Shown here one piece after another: positions 44,022-52,132 of a stretch of 64,000 bases of DNA. Below the pieces are notes generated by a model. The model worked only from the letters and a program-made list of their open reading frames with translations. It did not search any database and was not told the DNA's origin. This DNA comes from Comamonas antarctica (GTDB lineage: Bacteria > Pseudomonadota > Gammaproteobacteria > Burkholderiales > Burkholderiaceae_C). Made by a program: the position numbers and the translations under genes. Location: the NCBI RefSeq assembly GCF_013363755.1, contig NZ_CP054840.1, positions 1,915,501 to 1,979,500 of the forward strand, in the 5' to 3' direction. The first letter of the stretch is position 1. Each line of letters starts with the position of its first letter.

Positions 44022-44049
44022 TGCAATTAAGTTGTGTGCAATTTAATTG
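44022..44049. promoter_or_regulatory. OhrR-type operators
   Basis: A perfect palindrome CAATT-T-AATTG (44039-44049) lies in the leader, and a second related half-symmetric site CAATTAAGTTG is just before it (44024-44034). OhrR operators are of the TACAATT-AATTGTA kind. The pair sits 18 bases upstream of the MarR-family gene start, in line with autorepression. Confidence 0.75.
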
Positions 44050-44066
44050 TGCGCAACAATAAGCCC

Positions 44067-44540
44067 ATGCCCCGCACCGATTCCTCCTTGAGCGACCAGC
44101 TTCCACGGCTCGACAACCAGCTGTGCTTTGCGCTGTATTCGGCGTCGCTGGCGACGACCAAGCTCTACAAGCCGCTGCTGCAGCCCTGGGGCTTGACCTA
44201 TCCCCAGTACCTGGTGATGCTTGCGCTGTGGGAAAACGACGACTGTATGGTGTCGGAGTTGGGCGAACGGCTTTTTCTCGATTCCGGCACGCTGACGCCG
44301 CTGCTCAAGCGCATGGAAAGCGCGGGCTGGCTGCAGCGTCAGCGCGACAGCGCCGATGAACGCCGTGTGCGCATCGTGCTGACCGCTGCAGGCCGGGAAC
44401 TGCGCGAAAAGCTCGCCGGCATTCCCGAATGCATGCTGCAGCAAAGCCCCTGCACCCTTTCCGAGTTGCAGGCCTTGCGCCTGCAACTCCAGCAATGGCG
44501 TGACCACCTGGTCACGCTGATCCCTCCCGCTTCCCACTGA
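44067..44540 (+). CDS. ohrR: OhrR-type MarR family peroxide sensor
   Basis: This 157-residue dimeric repressor senses organic hydroperoxides through an N-terminal cysteine, here Cys20 in [12 protein letters not shown]. The winged helix shows [40 protein letters not shown] and an [14 protein letters not shown] wing. The Ohr enzyme gene follows 28 bases after the stop in the same orientation, and OhrR-type palindromes precede it. The C-terminal part has one more Cys near residue 133, as in two-Cys OhrR proteins. Confidence 0.93.
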   Translation: MPRTDSSLSDQLPRLDNQLCFALYSASLATTKLYKPLLQPWGLTYPQYLVMLALWENDDCMVSELGERLFLDSGTLTPLLKRMESAGWLQRQRDSADERRVRIVLTAAGRELREKLAGIPECMLQQSPCTLSELQALRLQLQQWRDHLVTLIPPASH

Positions 44541-44568
44541 AGCGTTTTCACTTTCAAGGAGTACCTCC

Positions 44569-44985
44569 ATGGCATCGCTCGACAAAGTTCTCTATACCGC
44601 TCGCACCCATACCACGGGTGGCCGCGATGGCGCCGCCAGCAGTGATGATGGCCGCCTCGACATCACCCTCTCCTCGCCGGGCGGCGCGGGCAAGGGCACC
44701 AATCCCGAGCAGCTGTTTGCCGCTGGCTATTCCGCCTGCTTCATCGGCGCGCTCAAGGCCGTGGCCGCACGCCAGAAGGTCACGCTGCCGCAAGACACGG
44801 CTATCGACGCCGAAGTCGACCTGGGTCCCGTGGGCCAGGCCTTCGGCATTGCCGTGCGCCTGACCGTCAAGCTGCCGGGCCTGGACCGCGAACAGGCCCA
44901 GAAGCTCGTGGACGACGCCCACCAGGTCTGCCCCTATTCCAACGCCACGCGCGGCAACATCGACGTCACGCTGACCCTCGCCTGA
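44569..44985 (+). CDS. ohr: Organic hydroperoxide resistance peroxidase
   Basis: This 138-residue Ohr/OsmC-fold thiol peroxidase reduces lipid and other organic hydroperoxides. The two catalytic cysteines are Cys57 ([10 protein letters not shown]) and Cys121 ([11 protein letters not shown]). [14 protein letters not shown] is the family hallmark. The start follows AAGGAG. It is the second gene of an ohrR-ohr operon, converging on bioB with only nine bases between stops. Confidence 0.95.
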   Translation: MASLDKVLYTARTHTTGGRDGAASSDDGRLDITLSSPGGAGKGTNPEQLFAAGYSACFIGALKAVAARQKVTLPQDTAIDAEVDLGPVGQAFGIAVRLTVKLPGLDREQAQKLVDDAHQVCPYSNATRGNIDVTLTLA

Positions 44986-44994
44986 CCGGCTGCA

Positions 44995-46038
44995 TCAACC
45001 GGCGCTGCGCCGGATGGGCATGCCCAGCTTGCGCAGCAGCCGGTTGTCGGCCTCGACTTCGGGATTGCCGGTGACCAGCAGCTTGTCGCCGTAGAAGATG
45101 GAATTCGCGCCGGCCACAAAGCACAGGGCCTGCACCGCTTCCCCCATCTGCTGGCGTCCGGCCGACATGCGCACGCGCGCGCGCGGCATCGTGATGCGGC
45201 AGGCGGCAATCACCCGCACGAAGTCCAGCGGATCCACCGGTTCGCTGTCGGCCAGCGGCGTGCCGGGCACAGCGACCAGGCTGTTGATGGGCACCGATTC
45301 CGGATAGGGATCGAGGTTGGCCAGCTGCGCGATCAGGCCGGCGCGGTGCACGGGCGCCTCGCCCATGCCGACAATGCCGCCGCAGCAGACACTGATGCCC
45401 GCCGAGCGCACGGCGGCCAAGGTATCGAGCCGGTCCTGGTAGCTGCGCGTGCTGACCACATCGGTGTAGTACTCGGGCGCGGTATCGAGGTTGTGGTTGT
45501 AGTAGTCAAGGCCCGCCTGTTTGAGCGCGACGGCCTGGTGGTCCTGCAGCATGCCCAGCGTGGCACAGGTCTGCAAGCCCAATCCTTTGACGGTTTCAAT
45601 GAGTGCCGCCATCTTTTCGATATCGCGGTCCTTGGGCGCGCGCCAGGCGGCGCCCATGCAAAAGCGCGTCGCGCCGGCGTCCTTGGCGGCCTGGGCCGCG
45701 GCCTTCACTTCATCGACCTCCATCAGCTTTTGTGCGCTGACGCCGGTATCGAACTCCGCGGCCTGGGGGCAATAGCCGCAGTTTTCGGGGCAACCGCCGG
45801 TCTTGACCGACAGCAGCGTGGCAAGTTCCATATCGCCTTCGGGCCAATGCGCGCGATGCACGGCCTGCGCGCGGTGCAGCAAGTCGAGAAAAGGCAGCTC
45901 CAGCAATTGCTGCACCGATGCTTCGGACCACTCGCCGGCCTCGGGCCGCGGCGCGCGCTGCGCCGCAACCGGTGCGTGGAATGTCAGGGCCTGCTCTGCT
46001 GCGTTGGCAGGCGGGTTCAAGACGTTGTCGTGGGACAT
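44995..46038 (-). CDS. bioB: Biotin synthase
   Basis: This 347-residue radical-SAM enzyme inserts sulfur into dethiobiotin. The [4Fe-4S] motif CPENCGYC has Cys83, Cys87 and Cys90; further markers are [35 protein letters not shown] and the C-terminal [18 protein letters not shown]. The frame is open upstream, but ATG 46038 gives the family length and starts MSHDNVLN. The gene is not next to other biotin genes. It is divergent from chrA. Biotin is the cofactor of the acyl-CoA carboxylase encoded 8 kb downstream. Confidence 0.96.
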   Translation of the reverse strand: MSHDNVLNPPANAAEQALTFHAPVAAQRAPRPEAGEWSEASVQQLLELPFLDLLHRAQAVHRAHWPEGDMELATLLSVKTGGCPENCGYCPQAAEFDTGVSAQKLMEVDEVKAAAQAAKDAGATRFCMGAAWRAPKDRDIEKMAALIETVKGLGLQTCATLGMLQDHQAVALKQAGLDYYNHNLDTAPEYYTDVVSTRSYQDRLDTLAAVRSAGISVCCGGIVGMGEAPVHRAGLIAQLANLDPYPESVPINSLVAVPGTPLADSEPVDPLDFVRVIAACRITMPRARVRMSAGRQQMGEAVQALCFVAGANSIFYGDKLLVTGNPEVEADNRLLRKLGMPIRRSAG

Positions 46039-46367
46039 GGAAATCACTCCTGGATCAGGCTGCGGGCGAAGGCCGGCAGTCCATGCCAGCCATTGTGGGA
46101 GGCGAATACGTCGCTTGCGTGCTCCAGACCGCAAAATAAATGGCGAAAAATGGATGCCTGCAAATGCAGGTAAATTGCGCTATTTTTAGTGTGTGATGCG
46201 AGCGTTTTAGGCATTGTTTGATGGTTGTGCCGATTGCCGCGCGCATGCTGCAGACAACGCGTGCCAACGGCAGCCAAAACCATACGCGGCCTGCCCGGCG
46301 TTCGCGCTGCGCGTGGGTCATGCGCGCGCTATGCTGCGGGTTGCGGTTTTTCACCCCGGTTCTGTCG
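46039..46367. promoter_or_regulatory. Divergent promoter region of bioB and chrA
   Basis: These 329 bases hold no supported gene. The middle (about 46130-46195) is AT-rich and includes the palindrome CCTGCA-AA-TGCAGG (46157-46170), a candidate operator for either direction. A stretch coding a GC-rich frame nearer to chrA is a possible N-terminal extension of ChrA (starts at 46218 and 46320) but is not conserved in character. Confidence 0.5.
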
Positions 46368-47585
46368 ATGTCGTCCTTGCCCTCCTTGCCTTCCACGCCA
46401 GACAAGCGCGCGCCCACGGGCAACGCTGTCGAAGTCTTTTTCGCTTTTTTCAAACTGGGCCTGACGGCGTTTGGCGGGCCGGTCGCGCACCTGGGCTATT
46501 TCCGGGCGGAATTCGTCGAGCGGAGGCGCTGGATCGATGACGGCAGCTATGCCGACCTGGTCGCGCTATGCCAGTTCCTGCCTGGTCCCGCAAGCAGCCA
46601 GGTCGGCTTTGCGCTGGGTCTGGGGCGCGCGGGCTGGCCGGGCGCGTTGGCCGCGTGGCTGGGATTCACGCTGCCATCGGCGCTGGTATTGATACTGTGC
46701 GCTTATGGTCTCCAGCAATGGTCCTGGCTCGCCCACTCCGGCGCCGTGCATGGTCTCAAGCTTGCCGCGGTTGCCGTGGTGGCGCATGCGGTATGGGGCA
46801 TGGCGCGCGCGCTGTGTCCCGATCGCCCGCGCGCGGCATTGGCCATTGCGGCCGCGCTGCTCGCGCTGGCCGTGCCTTCGGCGCTGGGACAGGTCGGCGC
46901 GATTGCAGCGGCGGCGTTCGCCGGTCTGTTGTGGCTGCAGAGCGCAGCGCTGCCCGCCGCCACGCCTCGCCACCCCGGCGTGGGCAGGGCAGCGGCCGTC
47001 GTGCTCCTGCTGGTCTTTGCGTTGCTGCTGCTGCTGTCAATGGCGTTGGCCGCGGGTACCTCGTTGCCCGCGCAGCTCGCGGCGTTCTACCAGGCCGGTG
47101 CGCTGGTCTTTGGCGGCGGCCATGTCGTACTTGCCTTGTTGCAAGCCGCGGTCGTGCCGCCGGGCTGGGTTGGGAACGACGCCTTCATTGCGGGCTACGG
47201 CCTGGCCCAGGCCGTTCCCGGGCCGCTGTTCACTTTCGCGGCTTATCTGGGGGCGCTGATGCCCGCGCCACTGGGCGGCTGGACGGGTGGCCTGGTGCTG
47301 CTGGCCGCGGTATTTCTTCCCGGGCTGCTGCTGGTGGCAGGCGCCTTGCCGTTCTGGGAAGCATTGCGCCAGCGCCCAAGCGTGCAGCGCGCGATGGCCG
47401 GCGCGAATGCAGCGGTGGTCGGCCTGCTGCTGGCTGCGCTCTACGACCCGCTTTGGACCAGCGCCATCCATACGCGCCTGGATTTCGCCATTGCGCTCGT
47501 CGGCTTCGGCTTGCTCGCCTATGGCCGCCAGCCCCCGCTGCGCGTGGTCGCGCTGTCGGCTGTTGCGGCCTGGCTGCTGGTCTGA
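46368..47585 (+). CDS. chrA: Chromate transporter, full-length two-domain form
   Basis: This 405-residue inner-membrane transporter of the CHR family has two homologous halves. The first has FKLGLTAFGGPVAHLGYFR and LCQFLPGPASSQVGFALG; the second has AGALVFGGGHVVLALLQ and YGLAQAVPGPLFTFAAYLG, the known FGGP/PGP motifs of both halves. The family exports chromate; sulfate-like anions are not excluded. The first residues are rich in Ser and Pro, and the start at 46368 is chosen as the first ATG before the conserved helix. No ChrB-type regulator is nearby. Confidence 0.92.
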   Translation: MSSLPSLPSTPDKRAPTGNAVEVFFAFFKLGLTAFGGPVAHLGYFRAEFVERRRWIDDGSYADLVALCQFLPGPASSQVGFALGLGRAGWPGALAAWLGFTLPSALVLILCAYGLQQWSWLAHSGAVHGLKLAAVAVVAHAVWGMARALCPDRPRAALAIAAALLALAVPSALGQVGAIAAAAFAGLLWLQSAALPAATPRHPGVGRAAAVVLLLVFALLLLLSMALAAGTSLPAQLAAFYQAGALVFGGGHVVLALLQAAVVPPGWVGNDAFIAGYGLAQAVPGPLFTFAAYLGALMPAPLGGWTGGLVLLAAVFLPGLLLVAGALPFWEALRQRPSVQRAMAGANAAVVGLLLAALYDPLWTSAIHTRLDFAIALVGFGLLAYGRQPPLRVVALSAVAAWLLV

Positions 47586-47592
47586 CCGCGGC

Positions 47593-48063
47593 TCAGCCCA
47601 GCGCCGCGATCACATCCGCGGGCGCCTGCACCAACTCGATCAGCACACCCTCGCCCGCGATGGGAAACTCGTCATTGCTCTTGGGGTGCAGAAAGCAGAT
47701 GTCGTAACCGGCCGCGCCTGCGCGGATACCGCCGGGGGCAAAACGCACGCCCTGCGCGGTCAGCCACTCGACGGCGCGCGGAAGGTCGTCGATCCACAGC
47801 CCGATATGGTTCAAGGGCGTGGTGTGGACGGCCGGTTTCTTCTCGAGATCCAGCGGCTGCATGATGTCGACCTCGACCTTCATGGCACCGCGTCCCATCG
47901 ACAGAATGTCTTCATCCACGTTCTCGCGCTCGCTCTGGAACGTGCCGGTCTGCTCAAGCCCGAGCATGTCGACCCAGAGTTTCTTCATGCGGCTCTTGTC
48001 GGTGCCGCCAATGGCCACCTGCTGAATGCCCAAGACCTTGAATGGGCGCTGCGCTGCTGTCAT
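47593..48063 (-). CDS. VOC-fold protein resembling methylmalonyl-CoA epimerase
   Basis: This 156-residue protein is a VOC metalloenzyme. It shows [15 protein letters not shown] at the start of the first module, [28 protein letters not shown] in the second and GVLIELVQ at the end, which aligns well with methylmalonyl-CoA epimerase. The first metal His is replaced by Gln (IQQVAI), while the His in NHIGLW and Glu in LIELVQ remain. The ATG at 48063 has AAGGAG. Epimerase activity would fit the methylmalonyl-CoA pathway genes 10 kb away, but other lyase functions are possible. Confidence 0.65.
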   Translation of the reverse strand: MTAAQRPFKVLGIQQVAIGGTDKSRMKKLWVDMLGLEQTGTFQSERENVDEDILSMGRGAMKVEVDIMQPLDLEKKPAVHTTPLNHIGLWIDDLPRAVEWLTAQGVRFAPGGIRAGAAGYDICFLHPKSNDEFPIAGEGVLIELVQAPADVIAALG

Positions 48064-48153
48064 GTTGCTCCTTGTATCGTTGTGATCCACGCCCGGCCCG
48101 GGCGCTCAGGCCATTTTCAAAGAAATGCCCCGGATTGGCTGCGATGCGCGAAT

Positions 48154-48187
48154 AAAAAAACCGCCGTTGCGTGTGTGCAGACGGCGG
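48154..48187 (-). terminator. Rho-independent terminator after the enoyl-CoA hydratase gene
   Basis: On the minus strand CCGCCGT (48187-48181) pairs with ACGGCGG (48167-48161) across a 13-base loop and is followed by seven T residues (48160-48154). It separates the acyl-CoA operon from the VOC gene downstream. Confidence 0.92.
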
Positions 48188-48208
48188 TGGGAAAGTGAAT
48201 GCAATCTT

Positions 48209-48961
48209 TCAGCGCTTGAGAAATGTTGCGACACCCTGCTGGAACGCCTCGCTGGCATAGACGTCGCCCACGAGATCGTCATCGTCGAGGTTTTGCTCGA
48301 CGACAATGCGCCGCAGGCTTTCCTTGATGGCCGCCTGCGTCACGCCCGAGAGCTGCATGAGCCGCTCGGCCAATGCATTGGCGCGCTCGCTCAGTTGCTC
48401 GGCCGGGCAGGCTTCATAGATGAAACCGCACGACAGCGCTTCGCTGGTATCGACATATTCGGCCAGCAGCAGCATCTTCTTCACGCGCGGCACGCCCAGC
48501 GCGGCCTGCAGGCGCGCGATGTTGCGCGACGACAGCGTGTTGGACAGCGTCTTGGCGATCGGCGCGCCAAAGCGCGAGCCATTGGAGCAGACGCGGAAGT
48601 CGCAGGCCGTGGCCAGGGCCAGGCCGCCGCCCACCGCCCAGCCGTCGATCACCGCAATCGTCGGCACCACAATGCGCTCGACGCCATCGATCACGCGTTC
48701 GACAAACGCCTCGTACGCAATGCCCTGCCCTGCCGTCTTGAACTCGGCGAAATGCCCGATGTCCGTGCCCGAGATGAAGGACTTGCCGCCCGCGCCGCGA
48801 AACAGGATCGCGCGCACCTGCGGGTTGCGCGCGCATTCGGCAATGCGTTCGAGCAGCGACTCGTACATGCCCTGCGTCATCGCGTTGTGGCGCTCGGGCC
48901 GGTGGATGGTGATTTCCGCCGCGCCCGTGGGCTGGATGGTGAGTTGGACCAGCTCGCTCAT
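48209..48961 (-). CDS. Enoyl-CoA hydratase/isomerase family protein
   Basis: This 250-residue crotonase-fold enzyme acts on acyl-CoA thioesters. The oxyanion-hole segments are GGKSFISGTDIGHF and AVIDGWAVGGGLALATACDFRV. The typical catalytic Glu of hydratases is not obvious in its usual place (FGAPIAKTLSNT), so an isomerase, decarboxylase or hydrolase activity is possible. It is translationally coupled to the upstream CoA-transferase gene by an ATGA overlap and closed by a strong terminator. Confidence 0.85.
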   Translation of the reverse strand: MSELVQLTIQPTGAAEITIHRPERHNAMTQGMYESLLERIAECARNPQVRAILFRGAGGKSFISGTDIGHFAEFKTAGQGIAYEAFVERVIDGVERIVVPTIAVIDGWAVGGGLALATACDFRVCSNGSRFGAPIAKTLSNTLSSRNIARLQAALGVPRVKKMLLLAEYVDTSEALSCGFIYEACPAEQLSERANALAERLMQLSGVTQAAIKESLRRIVVEQNLDDDDLVGDVYASEAFQQGVATFLKR

Positions 48962-50127
48962 GCCGACAGCGCGTAGATTTCCGCCATGATTTCCTCGTTG
49001 TGCTCGCCCAGCAGCGGCGGGTGGCGCCGCACCTGCTGCGGCGTGCCCAGCATCTTCACGGGGAAGCCGATGTTCTTGACCTTGCCTTCGATCGGATGGT
49101 CGATCTCCATGCACATCTTGCGGTGCGTGCCATGCTCGCCTTCGAAGGCTTCGGGGTAGGTCAGCAGCGGGCCCGCGGGAATGCCGGCTTCGAGCATGGT
49201 GTCGACCCAGTCCTGGCTGTCGCGCTCGGCAAAGCTCTTTTCGATTTCCTCGATCAGCGCTTCGCGGTTTTTCAGGCGCAGCGCCACGGTCGCGTAATCC
49301 GCGTGTTCGACCAGGTCCGGGCGCTCGAGCAGCGCACACAGCTTGGCCCAGAGCTTCTGGTTCGTGGCGCCCATGACGAAGTAGCCGTCGCGCGCCTTCA
49401 CCGCCTGGTAGGGTGCGCTCATCTTGTTGCTGGTGCCCAGCGGCGAAGGCGCGACGCCCGTGCCCCAGTAGTCGGACATGTCCCAGATCGAGAACGCCAT
49501 GGCCGAATCGAACAGCGAGGCATCGATATGCTGGCCCTTGCCGGTCTTCTGCGCGCCGATGTACGCGGACAGCAGGCCGTAGGTGGCAAACAGCGCGCAG
49601 CCGATGTCGGCCACGGGCACGCCGGCCTTGACCGGCTTCTCGCCCTTGTAGCCGGTGACGCTCATCACGCCCGACATGGCCTGCGCCATCAGGTCGAAGC
49701 CCGGACGCGTGGCCCAGGGGCCGCTCTGGCCAAACCCGGAAATGCTCACGTAGACGATCTTGGGATTGATCTTGCGGATGGTCTCGTAGTCGATCTTCAT
49801 GCGCTGCACCGCGCCGGGACGGTAGTTCTCGACGATGACGTCGGCCGTCTCGGCCAGCTTGTAGAAGAACTCGCGGCCTTCGTCGCTCTTGAGGTCCAGC
49901 GTCAGCGAGCGCTTGTTGCGGTTCATGTTGAGGAAGCCCATGCTGTCGGGCCCCTTCATCTTGAAGCCCATCGCACCGCGCGTCTGGTCGCCGGTGGGCG
50001 GCTCGACCTTGATCACGTCGGCGCCCAGGTCGGCCAGCAGCATGCAGGCAAACGGGCCGGCCATGACCTGGCTCACATCGAGAACGCGGATGCCTTGCAG
50101 CGGCAGTGGAGTGGTTTGTTGGCTCAT
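48958..50127 (-). CDS. CaiB/BaiF family CoA-transferase
   Basis: This 389-residue class III CoA-transferase moves CoA between acyl groups. MAGPFACMLLADLGADVIKVEPPTGDQTR and the catalytic aspartate region GQHIDASLFDSAMAF (Asp near residue 202) are clear. It lies one base after a Bug-type receptor gene and is coupled to the crotonase-fold gene, so the three may import, activate and convert one carboxylic acid. The acid is not identifiable here. Confidence 0.93.
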   Translation of the reverse strand: MSQQTTPLPLQGIRVLDVSQVMAGPFACMLLADLGADVIKVEPPTGDQTRGAMGFKMKGPDSMGFLNMNRNKRSLTLDLKSDEGREFFYKLAETADVIVENYRPGAVQRMKIDYETIRKINPKIVYVSISGFGQSGPWATRPGFDLMAQAMSGVMSVTGYKGEKPVKAGVPVADIGCALFATYGLLSAYIGAQKTGKGQHIDASLFDSAMAFSIWDMSDYWGTGVAPSPLGTSNKMSAPYQAVKARDGYFVMGATNQKLWAKLCALLERPDLVEHADYATVALRLKNREALIEEIEKSFAERDSQDWVDTMLEAGIPAGPLLTYPEAFEGEHGTHRKMCMEIDHPIEGKVKNIGFPVKMLGTPQQVRRHPPLLGEHNEEIMAEIYALSA

Positions 50128-50128
50128 A

Positions 50129-51106
50129 TCAGCTTTCCTCGGTCACTTTGGCGATGCGCACGACCTCGCCCCATTTCTTGTACTCGGTGGCCATGAAGGC
50201 CGCGAATTTCTCGACGCTGCCGCCGCCATCCTCGACGCCAAAGCCGTCGAAGCGCGCAATGACGTCGGGCATCGCCAGCACCTTGTTGACATCGGCATTG
50301 ATGCGCTTGGCCAGGTCCTTGGGCATGTCCTTCGGACCCACCAGCCCGTACCAGCTGGACGCATCAAAGCCCTTGAAGCCCTGCTCGTCCATCGTGACGA
50401 CTTCGGGGAAGCCCTTGGCGCGGTTCACGCGGGTCTGCGCAATGGCGTTCATCTTCTTGGCCTTGACTTGGGCCGTGGCCGCGGTCATGGTGTCGAAGCT
50501 GAAATCGATCTGGCCGCCAATCAGGTCGGTCTGCATGGGACCCGATCCCTTGTACGGCACATGGATGGTCTGCACGCCCGCCGCCATGTTGAACATCTCG
50601 GCCGCGAGGTGCTGCACCGAGCCCGTGCCCGACGAGCCGAAGCTGATCTTGCCGGGGTTCTTCTTGCACAGCTCGACCACTTCCTTGACCGAGGCGTAGC
50701 TGTTCTTGCTGCTGGTCACCAGCACATGCGGCGTCGCGCCGATCAGCACGATGGGCGCGAAGTCCTTGAGCGGGTCATAGGTGATGCTCTTGAAGATCTG
50801 CGGCGAGATCGCGTGGGTGTTGACGTGGGCCATGAGCAGCGTGAGGCCGTCGTGGAAACGCGTCTTGGCGAAATAGTCTGCGGCGAGCGCACCGGTCGCG
50901 CCTGGCTTGTTCTCGACGATCACCGAACGGCCCCAGAGCTCGGTGAGCTTCTGGCCGACGATGCGCGCAAACACATCGGTGCCGCCGCCAGGCGCCCAGC
51001 CGACGAGGATCTTGATCGGTCCTTTGGGCAGGTCGGCGGCCGAAGCCATGGACCATGGGGCGGCCAGTGCAGCCGTGCTGCCGGCAATGAAGTCGCGACG
51101 TTTCAT
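50129..51106 (-). CDS. Bug/TctC family periplasmic substrate-binding protein
   Basis: This 325-residue periplasmic receptor has a Tat-like signal (MKRRDFIAGSTAALAAP, twin Arg) with cleavage after ASA. The mature start LPKGPIKILVGWAPGGGTDVFARIVGQKL and the NKPGATGALAADYFAK segment are hallmarks of the Bug family, large in Burkholderiales. Such proteins bind carboxylates and usually work with TctAB permeases, none of which is nearby. It is first in the operon with the CoA-transferase and crotonase-fold genes, and a LysR gene follows upstream. Confidence 0.93.
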   Translation of the reverse strand: MKRRDFIAGSTAALAAPWSMASAADLPKGPIKILVGWAPGGGTDVFARIVGQKLTELWGRSVIVENKPGATGALAADYFAKTRFHDGLTLLMAHVNTHAISPQIFKSITYDPLKDFAPIVLIGATPHVLVTSSKNSYASVKEVVELCKKNPGKISFGSSGTGSVQHLAAEMFNMAAGVQTIHVPYKGSGPMQTDLIGGQIDFSFDTMTAATAQVKAKKMNAIAQTRVNRAKGFPEVVTMDEQGFKGFDASSWYGLVGPKDMPKDLAKRINADVNKVLAMPDVIARFDGFGVEDGGGSVEKFAAFMATEYKKWGEVVRIAKVTEES

Positions 51107-51238
51107 GCTTGTCTCCTAGTTCTGTTTGGCGCAATGCTCGCCGAGCCAGGAGTGGGCCGCAAGACCGCAATCAACATGCCTGGCTTCGTGTTTTGCGAAA
51201 CCTGACGGCTGATGGTTCAATGAAAACGTAATGGAACC

Positions 51239-52132
51239 TCAGCTGCTGGCTGGCCGTAACAGTTCGGCAACCACATTGCGCAGCGTCTGCTCCTGCGCCC
51301 GGCCTGCGACGCTGGACAGCACGTAGGAGCGGTGATGCCAGTCGCCGGCCAGTTCCACGCGGCCGATGCCTGGCTCGGGATGCAGGCTGTCCAGCACGGC
51401 CGGCGGCATCAGCCCCACGCCCAGGCCGTGGCGCACCAGGGCCAGCATGGTGTCGAAGCCACTCACCGTGAACTGCCGTCCTAGCGCGCGGCCGCGGCTT
51501 TGCTGCAGCCGCTGCAGGCTGGCGAGGACGGCCGAGCCCTGACCCAGGCTCACCAGTGGGCAGTCGAGCAGTTGATCAGCTTCAAGCGGCGCCCGGCCGA
51601 AGCTGAAATGCGCATGGCTGTACACCGCGACCAGTTCGCCACTGCGGTAATCGAACTTCTCCATGTCGATAAAGCCGCTCTTCTTCTCGTAGATGCCGAT
51701 GTCGATCACCTTGTCGCGCAGCAGCTGCTGGATGATCTTGCTGTTCTCTTCGATGATCTGCAGCGTGATATGAGGATATTTCTGCTGCACCCGTGCCATA
51801 TCGCGCGCCAGGAACTCGATGATCGCCGCCTTGGGCGCGCCGATGATGATGCGCCCGTCCTGCCCTTCGCGCATCGCATGTGCATCATCGCCCAGGCGCG
51901 CAATGAGGCTGTCGATCTGCCGGATATGCGCCAGCAGCTTGGTGCCCGACTCGGTGACCTTGACCCCATGCGGCACGCGCTTGAACAGCGGCGTGCCCAG
52001 CTGGCGCTCCAGATCGGTCAGCCGCTTGGAGGCTGCGGCCACGGCCAGCTGCAATTTGTCGGCCGCGCGCGAGATGCTGCCTTCCTCGGCGACGGCCAGG
52101 GCCAACTGGACCGTGAGAGTGTCGATCTTCAT
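51239..52132 (-). CDS. LysR-type regulator coupled to a Fic gene
   Basis: This 297-residue LysR-type regulator has an N-terminal helix-turn-helix (GSISRAADKLQLAVAAASKRLTDLE, read as two parts) and a C-terminal effector domain. Its ATG overlaps the stop of the Fic gene (ATGA), so it is translated after Fic. It lies upstream of the Bug-CaiB-hydratase operon, same strand, 132 bases from the Bug start, and is the probable regulator of that operon. The link to Fic is unusual for a LysR gene. Confidence 0.9.
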   Translation of the reverse strand: MKIDTLTVQLALAVAEEGSISRAADKLQLAVAAASKRLTDLERQLGTPLFKRVPHGVKVTESGTKLLAHIRQIDSLIARLGDDAHAMREGQDGRIIIGAPKAAIIEFLARDMARVQQKYPHITLQIIEENSKIIQQLLRDKVIDIGIYEKKSGFIDMEKFDYRSGELVAVYSHAHFSFGRAPLEADQLLDCPLVSLGQGSAVLASLQRLQQSRGRALGRQFTVSGFDTMLALVRHGLGVGLMPPAVLDSLHPEPGIGRVELAGDWHHRSYVLSSVAGRAQEQTLRNVVAELLRPASS

